A DNA stretch of 36,265 bases from Streptomyces monomycini (GTDB taxonomy: Bacteria; Actinomycetota; Actinomycetes; Streptomycetales; Streptomycetaceae), in contig NZ_JAFIQY010000059.1 in assembly GCF_022271435.1 (NCBI RefSeq), forward strand, positions 8,023 through 44,287, given 5' to 3'. Positions 15,501 through 23,872 of the stretch are shown here, piece after piece. Within the stretch, counting starts at the first letter, position 1; each line of letters opens with the position of its first letter. Both the position numbers and the translations under genes were made by a program. The notes beneath the pieces were generated by a model. It was not told where the DNA came from and searched no databases. It worked only from the letters and a program-made list of their open reading frames with translations.

Positions 15501-16172
15501 CTATGCCGGTGCGTCCGCGGCCGGTTTGCGGGCCATGAGGAAGGCCTGAGCCGTCCGTTCGGCGAACCTGCCCTCGTAGGGCTCGCGCACCAGCCGGGCG
15601 CGTACGGGCAGACCCGCCCGGTCCAACAGGCCGGCCATCCGGTCCGGCTGCCGCCGGTGGAAGTCGAGCGCGATCTGCCGGCCGAAGGCCTCCTCCAGGC
15701 GCAGCGGTTCGTCTCCCACCTGGAAGGCGGCCAGCAGATGGCCACCGGGCGCCAGCACCCGGTGGAACTCGGCGAACGCCTCCGGCAGCAGTTCCAGCGG
15801 GACATGAATGGTCGAGTACCAGGCCACAACACCGCTGAGGCTGTTGTCGGGAAGGTCGAGGGCCAGCATGGAGCCCTCGTCGAAGCGCAGGTCCGGGTGC
15901 TGGCGGCGGGCCACCGCGAGCATGCCCGGCGACAAGTCGATGCCGGAGACGGACAGGCCCAGGCCGGCCAGATGCGCGGTCACCCGGCCGGTGCCACATC
16001 CCACGTCGGCCACGGGCCCACCACCGGAGGCCCGCACCGTCTCGGCGAAGCTCGTAAGCATCGCCCGGTCCAGCGGCTTCGCTTCCAGATCGCCGTGCTC
16101 GAAGGCGAGGTACTCGTCGGCTATGGAGTCATAGGACCGCCGTGTGTCCTGCAGGAAGTCTGGTTCGGTCAT
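15501..16172 (-). CDS. class I SAM-dependent methyltransferase (Methyltransf_11 type)
   Basis: A 223-residue methyltransferase. SAM motif I is VADVGCGTGRVTAHLAGLG, the acidic ribose-binding residue follows in VSGIDLSPGML, and VVAWYSTIHVPLELL and LAPGGHLLAAF complete the fold. The N-terminus (MTEPDFLQDTRRSYDSIADEY) is characteristic of a widespread actinobacterial group of small, soluble, mostly unassigned methyltransferases. ATG at 16172 is chosen because the family alignment begins there; an in-frame GTG at 16208 would add 12 residues. It lies downstream of, and on the same strand as, the coiled-coil protein gene but is separated from it by a repeat-containing gap. Substrate unknown. Confidence 0.87.
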   Translation of the reverse strand: MTEPDFLQDTRRSYDSIADEYLAFEHGDLEAKPLDRAMLTSFAETVRASGGGPVADVGCGTGRVTAHLAGLGLSVSGIDLSPGMLAVARRQHPDLRFDEGSMLALDLPDNSLSGVVAWYSTIHVPLELLPEAFAEFHRVLAPGGHLLAAFQVGDEPLRLEEAFGRQIALDFHRRQPDRMAGLLDRAGLPVRARLVREPYEGRFAERTAQAFLMARKPAADAPA

Positions 16173-16299
16173 GGAGGAGGACCCTACTGCCCACGCCACG
16201 GCCACCACCCTGCGGCCTGACGTTCGTCTGCTGGGGCCCCGGCCTCGTGGCGGGCAGCCCGATTGCCCTGGTCAGGCGGCCCGGCCACCCTGATCGGCG

Positions 16300-16383
16300 C
16301 CTCAACCCTCCCCATGGGCGCCTCAACCTTCCTCATGGGCGATTCAACTCTCCTGATGGGCGCCTCAACCTTCCTGATGGGCC
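16300..16383. repeat. 4 x 21-bp tandem repeat straddling a stop codon
   Basis: Four 21-bp units (16300-16320, 16321-16341, 16342-16362, 16363-16383) on a common pattern. The last unit contains the stop codon of the minus-strand gene ending at 16365. In a different minus-strand frame the units read as the heptapeptide PIRKVEA without stops, so the array is kept open in a frame that the gene does not use. Confidence 0.9.
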
Positions 16384-16907
16384 GCGCGAGCGGCGGCGAT
16401 GAACTCCTCCAGTGCCTTCCAGAAGGGCGAGAAGGCGGTGCCGAACTCCTGCTGGGCCTCGGTGTCCCCCTCCATGGCGCCCTTGACGCAGCGGTAGAAC
16501 GTGCCGGTCGTCCGCTGGAGGGCGAGCGCGGCGGCCGCCGCCTCGGGCGGGCCCTCCAGTTCGACGACGCGGGCACAGCGGCGGATCTTCGCGTACTCGG
16601 CGATCTCCCGGTCGTGCAGCTCCTTGAGCACCTGAGCCCTGCCACGGTCCCCGGCACCGGCGCTGTCGCGCAGGACGGCCAGGATCTCCCAGTAGAGCTC
16701 GCCGAGACGGTGCGTCTGCTCGATCAGGTCGAGGTACGCGGTCCGCCGGCTCTCGCGCAGCCGCTCGGTGCGCTGCGCGCGAGCGGCGATCTCCGCCTGG
16801 ATGCGCGCGGCCCGCGTGCTGCCCCGGCCTGCCACCCAGCTCGCGAGTACGGCGGTGCCGCCCGTCACCGCTGCGATGGCCAGAGTCCACACTGTGCTGT
16901 CACCCAC
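16365..16907 (-). CDS. hypothetical membrane-anchored coiled-coil protein
   Basis: A 180-residue protein that I do not recognise as a named family. Residues about 5-27 (VWTLAIAAVTGGTAVLASWVAG) form one N-terminal membrane helix. The rest is helical, charged and Ala/Glu/Arg-rich, with heptad-like stretches (RIQAEIAARAQRTERLRESRRTAY) that suggest a coiled coil facing the cytoplasm. Similar small proteins with one TM helix and a charged helical tail are frequent in Streptomyces. There are two Cys residues and no enzymatic motif. ATG at 16907 is the first plausible start. The 3' end runs into a 21-bp tandem repeat, which may mean the original C-terminus has been changed. Confidence 0.6.
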   Translation of the reverse strand: MGDSTVWTLAIAAVTGGTAVLASWVAGRGSTRAARIQAEIAARAQRTERLRESRRTAYLDLIEQTHRLGELYWEILAVLRDSAGAGDRGRAQVLKELHDREIAEYAKIRRCARVVELEGPPEAAAAALALQRTTGTFYRCVKGAMEGDTEAQQEFGTAFSPFWKALEEFIAAARAAHQEG

Positions 16908-16968
16908 GCGACGTCACCCTACCGAGCGCCGCAGCGGACCCCGCCCCGGAAGGCCTCGTACCGCCACC

Positions 16969-17004
16969 GCCATTGCCACTGCCATTGCCACGGCCATTGC
17001 CAAG
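16969..17004. repeat. 3 x 12-bp tandem repeat
   Basis: Three 12-bp units beginning GCCATTGCCA (16969-16980, 16981-16992, 16993-17004) lie between the stop of the ABC permease gene and the start of the coiled-coil protein gene, both on the minus strand. No coding role is evident. Confidence 0.85.
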
Positions 17005-17041
17005 AGGCAGCAGCCTCACTGGCCGCTCACCACATCGCGGG

Positions 17042-19555
17042 TCACTCGCAGGCGATCGCCGTCAGCATGTCCGTACGGGCCGCACGGCGGGCCGGCCACA
17101 TCGCGGCCAGGACGGCCGCCACGGCTATCCCGGCCAGCGCAAGGGCGATGATGCCGACGGGTATCGAGAAGTCCCACAGCCGTTGCCCGAACATGGCGTG
17201 CTGCATGACGGCGCCTGCCGGTATTCCTACGACGACTCCGAGCAGTGCGCCGAAGAGTGAGATCACGATGCTCTCGACCCGGATGGTTCGGCGGACCAGC
17301 AGGCGCGAGGCGCCCACCGCGCGAAGCACTCCTATCTCCCGGGTGCGCTCCATGACCGAAAGCACCAGCGTGTTCACCACGCCGGACACGGCGATCAAGA
17401 TGGCGACGCCGAACATCGCGTACATCAGGGTGAAGGCCAGCGACTGCTGGTCGACGCCCTGCCGCACGAGCGTCTCGCGGTCGCCGACGAGCACGTCCGG
17501 CCGGTCCCGGAAGGCTGCCGTGATGCTCGCCCGCGCCTTGTCCGGGTCGGGCCCGGAGGCGTACAGCGTGGTGATCTGCCGGCGCAGCGACTCGGGAGCA
17601 TCGGCGACGTTCAGGAAGATGCTGGCCTGCAGCTCCGTCGCGTCATAGATGCCCACCACGGCCCGGGTGACCGAGGTCTTGGCGTCCAGGCGCAGGGTGA
17701 CTTCGTCGTTCAGGCCCAGGCCCAGCATGTCGGCCTGGTTCCGCGATATGACCACGCCCCGCGTCAGGTCGGCGCTGCCCGCCGTGATGTCCGGGGTCAG
17801 GACGCCCTGGAGGCCGGCCGGTTCGATGGCGGAGATCCGCCGTTCGGTCCTGCCGCCCGGGTAGGTCAGCCCGGCCAAGACGTCCCGGCTGCCCGCCACC
17901 TGAGAGACACCCGGCAGCGCGCCGACCCGGGCGGCTTCGGCCCGGGTGAGGGAGGACTGGCCGCCGGCGGCGGATTGCAGAACCGTCGTCGTCGTGGGGA
18001 CATTGGCCCGGATCGTCGAGGCGATCAGTGCGGAGAACGACGCGCTGAGGGTCGCGAACGAACAGACCAGGGCGAGCCCGACGGTGATGGCGGTGGCTGT
18101 GCCCGCGGTCCGGCGCGGGTCGCCGGCCGCGTTGCGCAGCCCGAGCCGGACCGCCGGCCGGGAGCGGGCGCCGAGCAGCCGTGCGGCGGGGCGCAGGACC
18201 ACCTCGGCGAGAAAGGGTGCCAGCAGGAGCATGCCGGTCACGCCGAGGACGGTTCCCACCAGACCGATGATGCGCGCGGCGTTGGACGAGCTCGGATCCG
18301 CCGTGGCGACGACCATGGCCGCCCCGGCGGTCACAAGGCCGGCTCCCAGCAGTATCCGCAGCCGTCCGGCCTCCCGTGGCACGATCGCGTCGGTGCGCAG
18401 CGCGGCGACCGGCGGTACGGTCGCGGCCCGCCGTGCCGAGCTGTACGCGGCCAGTACGGTCACCAGCAGGGCGACCCCGTAGCCGAGTAGGACGGCCACC
18501 GGGCTGACGGTGAAGTCGACGTCGTCGCCCGGACGCATCACCGAGATCATCGACGGGCCCAGCGCCACACCGGCCGCTGTGCCGACCGTGCCGCCCGCCA
18601 GTCCGAGCACGGTGGCCTCGGCGATGACGGCGGACCGCACCTGGCGTCTGCGCGCGCCGACGGCCCTGAGCAGTGCGAACTGTCGGGTGCGCCGGCTCAC
18701 GAGCAAGGTGAAGGTGTTGGCGATGACGAACCCGCCGACCAGCAGAGCGACCGCGGCGAACGGCAGCATCGTCATGCGCAGTTCCTGCGCCTCGGCGTCC
18801 GACTGCCGCACCGCGGCCTCCGCCAGGGCCCTGCCCGTCTCGACGTGGTAGCCGGTAGGGGTGGTCTTGCGCACTGCTGCCTTGACGGCATCGGCGCTCG
18901 CTCCGGCGGCCGTTGTCAGTTCGATGCGGTGGAAGCGCTTGCCGAGCAGTTGCTCGGCGGTTCTGGTGTCGTAGGCGGCGACTGGCACCGCGTCGGACGC
19001 CTCGTCGGAATCCTGTGTGGTCTCCGGGCCCAGTCGGTTGTAGGTGTAGAGCGCGGTCACCCTGGCGGTGTCCGTGCGCCCGTTGGCCAGCAGGATGCGG
19101 ATGGTGTCGCCCACCGTGAGGCCGGCCTTGTCGGCGTCGGGCTTGTTGAGCGCTACCTGCCCCGGACCGGCGGGGGCTCTCCCCGCCTCCACCGTGAAGC
19201 GTCTGCCGCCGCTCCAGTTTGTGCCGGCCCGGTCCAGCACGGTGGTGGTCCGGACGAACTTGCCGTCGCGGCCGACCAGTCCGGCTCGGCCGACGATCAC
19301 TCCCTCCGCCCGTGCGACACCGGGCGTCGCGGCCAGCCGGTCACGGTCCGCGGCGGTGAGCACCGCTTCCTTGCCGGGGCTCTGCACCGAGACACCGACG
19401 TCCTTCCGGGTTTCCTCGCCCGCGAGGGTGGCGGCGATGGAGTCGCTCACCACCCAGCTTCCGACCGTCGCGGTCACACCGAGCGCGACGGCGATGAGCG
19501 TCAACACCGCGCGGCCCTTGTGGCCGAGCAGGTCGCGCCACATGGTCGTCAACAT
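17042..19555 (-). CDS. ABC transporter permease, MacB/FtsX family
   Basis: An 837-residue permease with the long form of the FtsX/MacB architecture. An N-terminal TM helix (about 14-36, AVLTLIAVALGVTATVGSWVVS) is followed by a large extracellular MacB_PCD domain, then FtsX core helices around 260-370. A second extracellular domain and a second FtsX helix set occupy the C-terminal third (VLIAVSGVVNTLVLSVMERTREIGVLRAVGA and on to the end). These 'mechanotransmitting' exporters move lipoproteins, peptides or antibiotics or signal across the membrane. The ATG at 19555 overlaps the stop of the cognate ATPase by one base, so the two are co-translated. Substrate unknown; the neighbouring two-component system suggests an envelope-stress or drug-response role. 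Confidence 0.9.
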   Translation of the reverse strand: MLTTMWRDLLGHKGRAVLTLIAVALGVTATVGSWVVSDSIAATLAGEETRKDVGVSVQSPGKEAVLTAADRDRLAATPGVARAEGVIVGRAGLVGRDGKFVRTTTVLDRAGTNWSGGRRFTVEAGRAPAGPGQVALNKPDADKAGLTVGDTIRILLANGRTDTARVTALYTYNRLGPETTQDSDEASDAVPVAAYDTRTAEQLLGKRFHRIELTTAAGASADAVKAAVRKTTPTGYHVETGRALAEAAVRQSDAEAQELRMTMLPFAAVALLVGGFVIANTFTLLVSRRTRQFALLRAVGARRRQVRSAVIAEATVLGLAGGTVGTAAGVALGPSMISVMRPGDDVDFTVSPVAVLLGYGVALLVTVLAAYSSARRAATVPPVAALRTDAIVPREAGRLRILLGAGLVTAGAAMVVATADPSSSNAARIIGLVGTVLGVTGMLLLAPFLAEVVLRPAARLLGARSRPAVRLGLRNAAGDPRRTAGTATAITVGLALVCSFATLSASFSALIASTIRANVPTTTTVLQSAAGGQSSLTRAEAARVGALPGVSQVAGSRDVLAGLTYPGGRTERRISAIEPAGLQGVLTPDITAGSADLTRGVVISRNQADMLGLGLNDEVTLRLDAKTSVTRAVVGIYDATELQASIFLNVADAPESLRRQITTLYASGPDPDKARASITAAFRDRPDVLVGDRETLVRQGVDQQSLAFTLMYAMFGVAILIAVSGVVNTLVLSVMERTREIGVLRAVGASRLLVRRTIRVESIVISLFGALLGVVVGIPAGAVMQHAMFGQRLWDFSIPVGIIALALAGIAVAAVLAAMWPARRAARTDMLTAIACE

Positions 19556-20298
19556 CAGACGGCAGTCCTTTCGAAGGATTTCAGGCGCTCCAACACGCCG
19601 TCCGCGGTCGGCGCGGTGACCTCGTCGACGAGCTGACCGTCCTTGAGGAACAACACCCGGTCTGCGAAGGCGGCCGCGCTCGGCTCATGGGTGACCATCG
19701 CCACCGTCTGGCCGAGGTCGTCCACACTGCGGCGCAGGAAGCCGAGTAATTCGTCGGAGGCGGTGGAGTCCAGCGCACCGGTCGGCTCGTCGGCGAAGAC
19801 CACTTCGGGCCGGGTGACCAGCGCGCGGGCGCAGGCCACCCGCTGCTGTTGGCCGCCGGAGAGCTGGCTGGGCCGGTGGTGGAGGCGGTTCCGCAGGTCC
19901 AGGGCGGCTATGACCTTGTCCACCGTCGCGCGGTCGGGCTCGCGGCCGGCGAGGTCGAACGGCAGCGTGATGTTCTCCAACGCGGTCAGCGTGGGCAGCA
20001 GGTTGAACGCCTGGAAGACGAAGCCGACCCGATCGCGGCGGAGACTGGTCAGGGCGTCGTCGCGCAGTCCGGTCACCTCGGTGTCACCGATCCACACCGT
20101 GCCCTCGTCAGCCTGGTCCAGGCCCGCGACGCAGTGCATCAGCGTCGACTTGCCGGAGCCGGACGGCCCCATGATCGCGGTGAACTCCGCACGGCGGAAC
20201 TCCACATCGACTCCGGCGAGCGCGACCACGCGGGCATCGGCCGGTCCGTATCGCTTGGCCAGTCCGATGGCTCGGACGGCAGCTGTTGTCTGTGTCAT
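19555..20298 (-). CDS. ABC transporter ATPase, MacB/LolD family
   Basis: A 247-residue ATPase with Walker A GPSGSGKS (44-51), Q-loop FVFQAFNLLPTLTALENI, signature LSGGQQQR, Walker B VVFADEPTGALD and H-loop MVTHEP. The EFTAIMGPSGSGKSTLMH and LDSTASDELL segments are typical of the MacB/LolD group that pairs with FtsX-type permeases. The ATG at 20298 is preferred; an in-frame ATG at 20307 would add three residues. It is transcribed divergently from the sensor kinase gene, with about 150 bp between them. Confidence 0.92.
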   Translation of the reverse strand: MTQTTAAVRAIGLAKRYGPADARVVALAGVDVEFRRAEFTAIMGPSGSGKSTLMHCVAGLDQADEGTVWIGDTEVTGLRDDALTSLRRDRVGFVFQAFNLLPTLTALENITLPFDLAGREPDRATVDKVIAALDLRNRLHHRPSQLSGGQQQRVACARALVTRPEVVFADEPTGALDSTASDELLGFLRRSVDDLGQTVAMVTHEPSAAAFADRVLFLKDGQLVDEVTAPTADGVLERLKSFERTAV

Positions 20299-20355
20299 GC
20301 ACCGCATGGTCCAGGCTCGGAACCCGTCGGCACGTCACCGAAAAGACCAAGAAGA

Positions 20356-20380
20356 CCCCCTACTTAAGCTGAGGCGGGGG
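20356..20380. promoter_or_regulatory. imperfect GC-armed dyad between ABC and two-component genes
   Basis: Five C residues at 20356-20360 face five G residues at 20376-20380 around an AT-richer centre (ACTTAAGCT). This forms an interrupted 25-bp dyad in the divergent intergenic region. It is a possible binding site for the response regulator encoded at 21673; the symmetry is partial, so this is weak. Confidence 0.3.
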
Positions 20381-20440
20381 CGCAACCTTGGTGGGGCAGG
20401 GAGCAGTCGGGCGGCAGAAGTCGGACCCGCCGCGAAGAAC

Positions 20441-20446
20441 TAGGCT
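20441..20446 (+). promoter_or_regulatory. candidate -10 box for a leaderless sensor-kinase mRNA
   Basis: TAGGCT ends seven bases before the GTG start at 20453, the spacing expected if transcription begins at the start codon itself. No Shine-Dalgarno sequence precedes the GTG, which fits a leaderless transcript. No convincing -35 hexamer is present. Confidence 0.4.
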
Positions 20447-20452
20447 CGGGGC

Positions 20453-21676
20453 GTGGCCCGACGCATGGAGACAGCGCTCCGTCAGCGCTTGCGCGACGCA
20501 GTGGACCGGTGGGGACGACAAGTACTGGCGCTCGTGGTCGCCGTGGGCGCCTTCATACCGATCGATGGGCCCCTGATCGCCTACCTGCGAACCGAGTTGG
20601 GTATAACGCGGTCGGCGGAACTGGCGTTGTCCGCCGTCGTGGCGGTGGTTTCCGCCGCCACCGTCCTGCTGCTGCCGCGCCGGCGCCGGCCGGTGATCAG
20701 CTTCGGACTGGCGGGCTGGATCCTGCTGTCGGTCTGGATGCCGCTGGGCGTCGGCTCCTACGTCGTCGCCCGCAGTGCCCGTCGCCCACCGCGCCTCGTC
20801 TGGTATGTCCTTGGGGCGAGCGCGGCCGTCGTCCTCCCGATGACCACCGGCGCCGCCGCGGGTATGCCCGGCCTGGGCCGGGAAGACCTGTTCTCCTCGC
20901 TCGGCAGCGTCGTTCTGTTCGTCTGGCTCCCTGTGGTGCTGGGACTGTGGAGCAGGGCACGCCACGACGTGATCGAAGGGCTCCACGAGCGCGCCGCGCA
21001 AGCGGAGAGGGAACAGGCGGCGCGCGCCGAACAGGCGCGCGTCCAGGAACGCGCCCGCATCGCCCGCGACATGCACGACGTCGTAGCCCACCGGGTGTCC
21101 CTCATGGTGCTGCACGCCGGCGCGTTGGAAGTCAACGCGAAGGACGCCGACACGGCGGCCGCAGCGGAACTGATCCGTACCACCGGGAGGGAAGCGCTCG
21201 GCCAGCTCAGGGACGTCATCGGCGTCCTCAAGAGCGCCGGCGACCGGGGCCGTGCCGCCCTCGGGCCGCAGCCGACGCTGGTCGACCTCGACCAGCTGCT
21301 CGACCAGTCGCGGGCCGCCGGCATCACCGTACGCCGCCAGGACGCGGGTACGCCGAAACAGCTGCCCACCCTCCTGGAACAGGCCGCCTACCGCGTCGTG
21401 CAGGAGGCCCTCACCAACGTCCACAAACACGCCGGCTCGGCCCGCACCGAAGTCGCTCTGCACTACCACGACGCGGACCTGGAGATCACCGTGAGCAACT
21501 CGGCCCCGGCCGGCCCGACCGAGGCCCTGCCAGGCAGCGGTCTGGGGCTCGTCGGACTGCGCGAACGCGTGGAACTGCTCGACGGCGTCTTCACCGCCGA
21601 GCCCCGCCACGACGGCGGGTTCACCGTCTCCGCCCGTCTCCCCCTCTCCGCACCCGCTCTGGAGGACCACGCGTGA
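20453..21676 (+). CDS. sensor histidine kinase (DesK/NarL-type, HisKA_3)
   Basis: A 407-residue membrane sensor kinase. Four to five hydrophobic segments occupy residues about 22-165, with no large extracellular domain, so it probably senses a membrane or intramembrane signal. A helical linker is followed by the HisKA_3 phosphoacceptor RARIARDMHDVVAHRVS (His208), and a HATPase_c domain with N-box QEALTNVHKHA and G-box GSGLGLVGLRERVELLDG. The stop overlaps the regulator GTG (GTGA). It lies divergent to the ABC exporter pair, a common Streptomyces arrangement in which the two-component system controls the transporter. Confidence 0.92.
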   Translation: MARRMETALRQRLRDAVDRWGRQVLALVVAVGAFIPIDGPLIAYLRTELGITRSAELALSAVVAVVSAATVLLLPRRRRPVISFGLAGWILLSVWMPLGVGSYVVARSARRPPRLVWYVLGASAAVVLPMTTGAAAGMPGLGREDLFSSLGSVVLFVWLPVVLGLWSRARHDVIEGLHERAAQAEREQAARAEQARVQERARIARDMHDVVAHRVSLMVLHAGALEVNAKDADTAAAAELIRTTGREALGQLRDVIGVLKSAGDRGRAALGPQPTLVDLDQLLDQSRAAGITVRRQDAGTPKQLPTLLEQAAYRVVQEALTNVHKHAGSARTEVALHYHDADLEITVSNSAPAGPTEALPGSGLGLVGLRERVELLDGVFTAEPRHDGGFTVSARLPLSAPALEDHA

Positions 21677-22320
21677 TCCGCGTCCTGGTAGTCGACGACG
21701 AAGCACTGGTCAGGACCGGACTGCGCATGATCCTGCAACCGGCCGACGACATCGAGGTGGTCGGTGAGGCGGGCGACGGCAGGGAAGCGATCACCGCGGT
21801 CGCCGCGCACCGCCCGGACGTCGTCCTGATGGACGTCCGGATGCCCGGCATGGACGGTCTGACCGCCCTGCGCGAGCTGCGCCGTTCACCGGGCGGCCCC
21901 AGGGTGATCATGCTGACCACCTTCGACCTCGACGACTACGTGCACACCGCCCTGCGCAACGGAGCCTCCGGATTCCTTTTGAAGGACACCTCCCCGCGCG
22001 ACCTTGCCAACGCCGTCCGCACGGTCGCCGAGGGCAGCGCCATGCTCACGCCGAAAGTCACCCAGCGCCTGATCGACACCTTCGCCGGCCTGGAACCGGA
22101 AGGCGCCGCCGAGGCACGGCAGCGCCTGTCGGTACTGACCGAACGCGAGGACGAGGTGGTGCGAGCAGTGGCCCGCGGCCTGTCGAACGCCGAGGTCGGG
22201 CGCGCCCTGATCATGAGCGAAGGCACGGTCAAGGCACACGTCAGCCGCGCGCTGGCCAAACTGAACCTGTCCAATCGGGTGCAGATGGCCTTGCTCGTCC
22301 GCGACGCCGGCAAGAAGTAG
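21673..22320 (+). CDS. LuxR/NarL-family response regulator
   Basis: A 215-residue regulator. The receiver domain (1-120) has the acidic pocket D8/D9, the phosphoacceptor Asp54 (VLMDVRMPG), the conserved Thr in LTTF and Lys in LLKD. A C-terminal LuxR-type helix-turn-helix (about 148-210) reads LTEREDEVVRAVARGLSNAEVGRALIMSEGTVKAHVSRALAKL. It starts at a GTG overlapping the kinase stop. By context it probably regulates the divergent ABC exporter genes and itself. Confidence 0.93.
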   Translation: MIRVLVVDDEALVRTGLRMILQPADDIEVVGEAGDGREAITAVAAHRPDVVLMDVRMPGMDGLTALRELRRSPGGPRVIMLTTFDLDDYVHTALRNGASGFLLKDTSPRDLANAVRTVAEGSAMLTPKVTQRLIDTFAGLEPEGAAEARQRLSVLTEREDEVVRAVARGLSNAEVGRALIMSEGTVKAHVSRALAKLNLSNRVQMALLVRDAGKK

Positions 22321-22541
22321 CGCACACCGGTGCGGCCGTGATGCACAGCGGACGCCCCGGTGCCGGCCGGTCGGCCCGGGGAGCCCCCACCAAAGTCAGG
22401 GGTGATCGACAACCTTCGTACGTAGTGCACGACCCTCCGCGACTTCTACGGTCGAGAGGTCCGGAAAGCACACCGTCACCCGCCCTCCGCACAGCATGTG
22501 ACATTCCATCCGTCCGGGCCGACACGGAGAGAAGAACAGTC

Positions 22542-22761
22542 ATGAACGAGCGACTGGCCACGTCACGCACACCCGGCAGGCCCGGCGGCGTGACGGTCGA
22601 TGGACGCGAGGCGCCACGGGCCCCGGCCGCCGGCCTCACCTTTGCCGAAGTGGCGATCAGGATCGCGTCTGGAAAGGACTACGACGTACCGGTCCGCTCC
22701 AGTCGCAGTGTCTGTGAAAGCGTCCGGGCCGAGCGCCCCCTCGACCAGCTCGCCATCATCG
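22542..22761 (+). pseudogene. N-terminal remnant of a P-type cation ATPase
   Basis: A start codon with GAGAGAAGAAC upstream opens a frame whose residues about 31-75 (GLTFAEVAIRIASGK, then DVPVRSSRSVCESVRAE and LAIIG) follow the cytoplasmic N-terminus of actinobacterial P-type ATPases of the CtpE/HAD-IC kind. Those normally read GLTxAEVAxRxAxGxxNDVPVRSSRSxxxIVRANVF. The similarity stops near 22761, just before the first membrane helix should begin, and nothing downstream resembles the remaining roughly 750 residues. The frame stays open into the vgb gene by chance. I read it as a truncated relic; its start signals may still be active. Confidence 0.6.
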
Positions 22762-22972
22762 GCGAGGCCTGCGGCCCCGCCCGCCACCCCCGATCACACC
22801 TGGGGCCTCCGCAAGAGCGAGGAGCGCTCGGTAATGTTCGGCTCCGTGCAGCTGCTGCCGCAGGGCTGGAATATCCAGGGGCGTGGGCGCTGAGCGCACG
22901 GATAGCATCCGCAGTCGCACTTCCACCGTCCACTGCCCCCCGTCCACCGCCCACCGATCAAGGAATTCGCCG

Positions 22973-23872
22973 ATGCCGAGTCGTCCACCCGTTGCGATCG
23001 CAGAGTTCTCCGTCTCCGCCGGTGGGGCCGGACCCTACGGAATCACTGCCGGACCAGACGGTGCACTGTGGTTCACCACGGTCCACGACGGACGGATCGG
23101 CCGTATCACGCCCGGCGGCGATGTCACGTTCCACCAGCTCGAACCGGCTTCCAGCGGACCGTCGATCATCACAGCAGGGCCTGACGACGCGCTGTGGTTC
23201 ACCGAGTTCCGCAGCCACCGGATCGGCCGCATCACCACGGCCGGAGACATCACATCGTTCCCGCTGCCGACGCCGGACGCCGGTCCGTTCGGTATCACCG
23301 CGGGCCCTGATGACGCACTGTGGTTCACCGAGGCCAACGTCGACCGCATCGGCCGCATCACGCCCGATGGGCAGGTCACCGAGTTCCCCCTCCCGCTTTC
23401 GGGCGCCTTCCCGTCAGCCATTGCCGGCGGTCCGGACGGCCGGCTGTGGTTCACGATGAACCAGGCGAACGCGATCGGCGCCATCGGACGCGACGGTGAC
23501 GTCGCCGTTCACCCCTTGCCCACACCGGCCGGCGCCCCGGTCGGCATCACGGCCGGCGCCGACGGTGCCATGTGGTTCGTCGAGATCGGCACCGGTCACA
23601 TCGGACGGATCACGCCGGACGGGAAGTTCGACGAATTCGCTCTGCCCGACCGCGCGTCACGCCCGCACGCCATCGCCGCCGACGGGGACGGAAACTGCTG
23701 GTTCACCGAATGGGGAGCCAACCGCATCGGCCGGATCACACCCGACGGCCGTATCGACGAGCACGACCTTCCCACTCCGGCCTCGGAACCCCACGGCATA
23801 ACCCAAGGGCCAGACGGCGCGATATGGACCGCTCTGGAAATCGGAACGATCGCACGCCTCACCGCGCCCTGA
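22973..23872 (+). CDS. vgb: virginiamycin B lyase (streptogramin B lyase)
   Basis: A 299-residue protein, the length of classical Vgb. The enzyme linearises streptogramin B antibiotics by breaking the ester bond through beta-elimination, giving resistance. The sequence is a seven-bladed propeller made of about 42-residue repeats with the motif GITAGPDGALWFTE...IGRITPDG. His232, His274 and Glu289 lie where the catalytic His/His/Glu set of characterised Vgb enzymes (H228, H270, E284 in the staphylococcal enzyme) is expected. There is no signal peptide. AAGGA at 22960-22964 sets the ATG at 22973. Homologous chromosomal genes are common in actinomycetes, so it may be intrinsic rather than recently acquired. 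Related SMP-30/NHL-like propellers without lyase activity are the main alternative. Confidence 0.88.
   Translation: MPSRPPVAIAEFSVSAGGAGPYGITAGPDGALWFTTVHDGRIGRITPGGDVTFHQLEPASSGPSIITAGPDDALWFTEFRSHRIGRITTAGDITSFPLPTPDAGPFGITAGPDDALWFTEANVDRIGRITPDGQVTEFPLPLSGAFPSAIAGGPDGRLWFTMNQANAIGAIGRDGDVAVHPLPTPAGAPVGITAGADGAMWFVEIGTGHIGRITPDGKFDEFALPDRASRPHAIAADGDGNCWFTEWGANRIGRITPDGRIDEHDLPTPASEPHGITQGPDGAIWTALEIGTIARLTAP

Noticed and set aside
22762..22972. Continuation of the P-type ATPase frame toward vgb
   Set aside because: Similarity to P-type ATPases ends near 22761; the rest is an accidental open frame.
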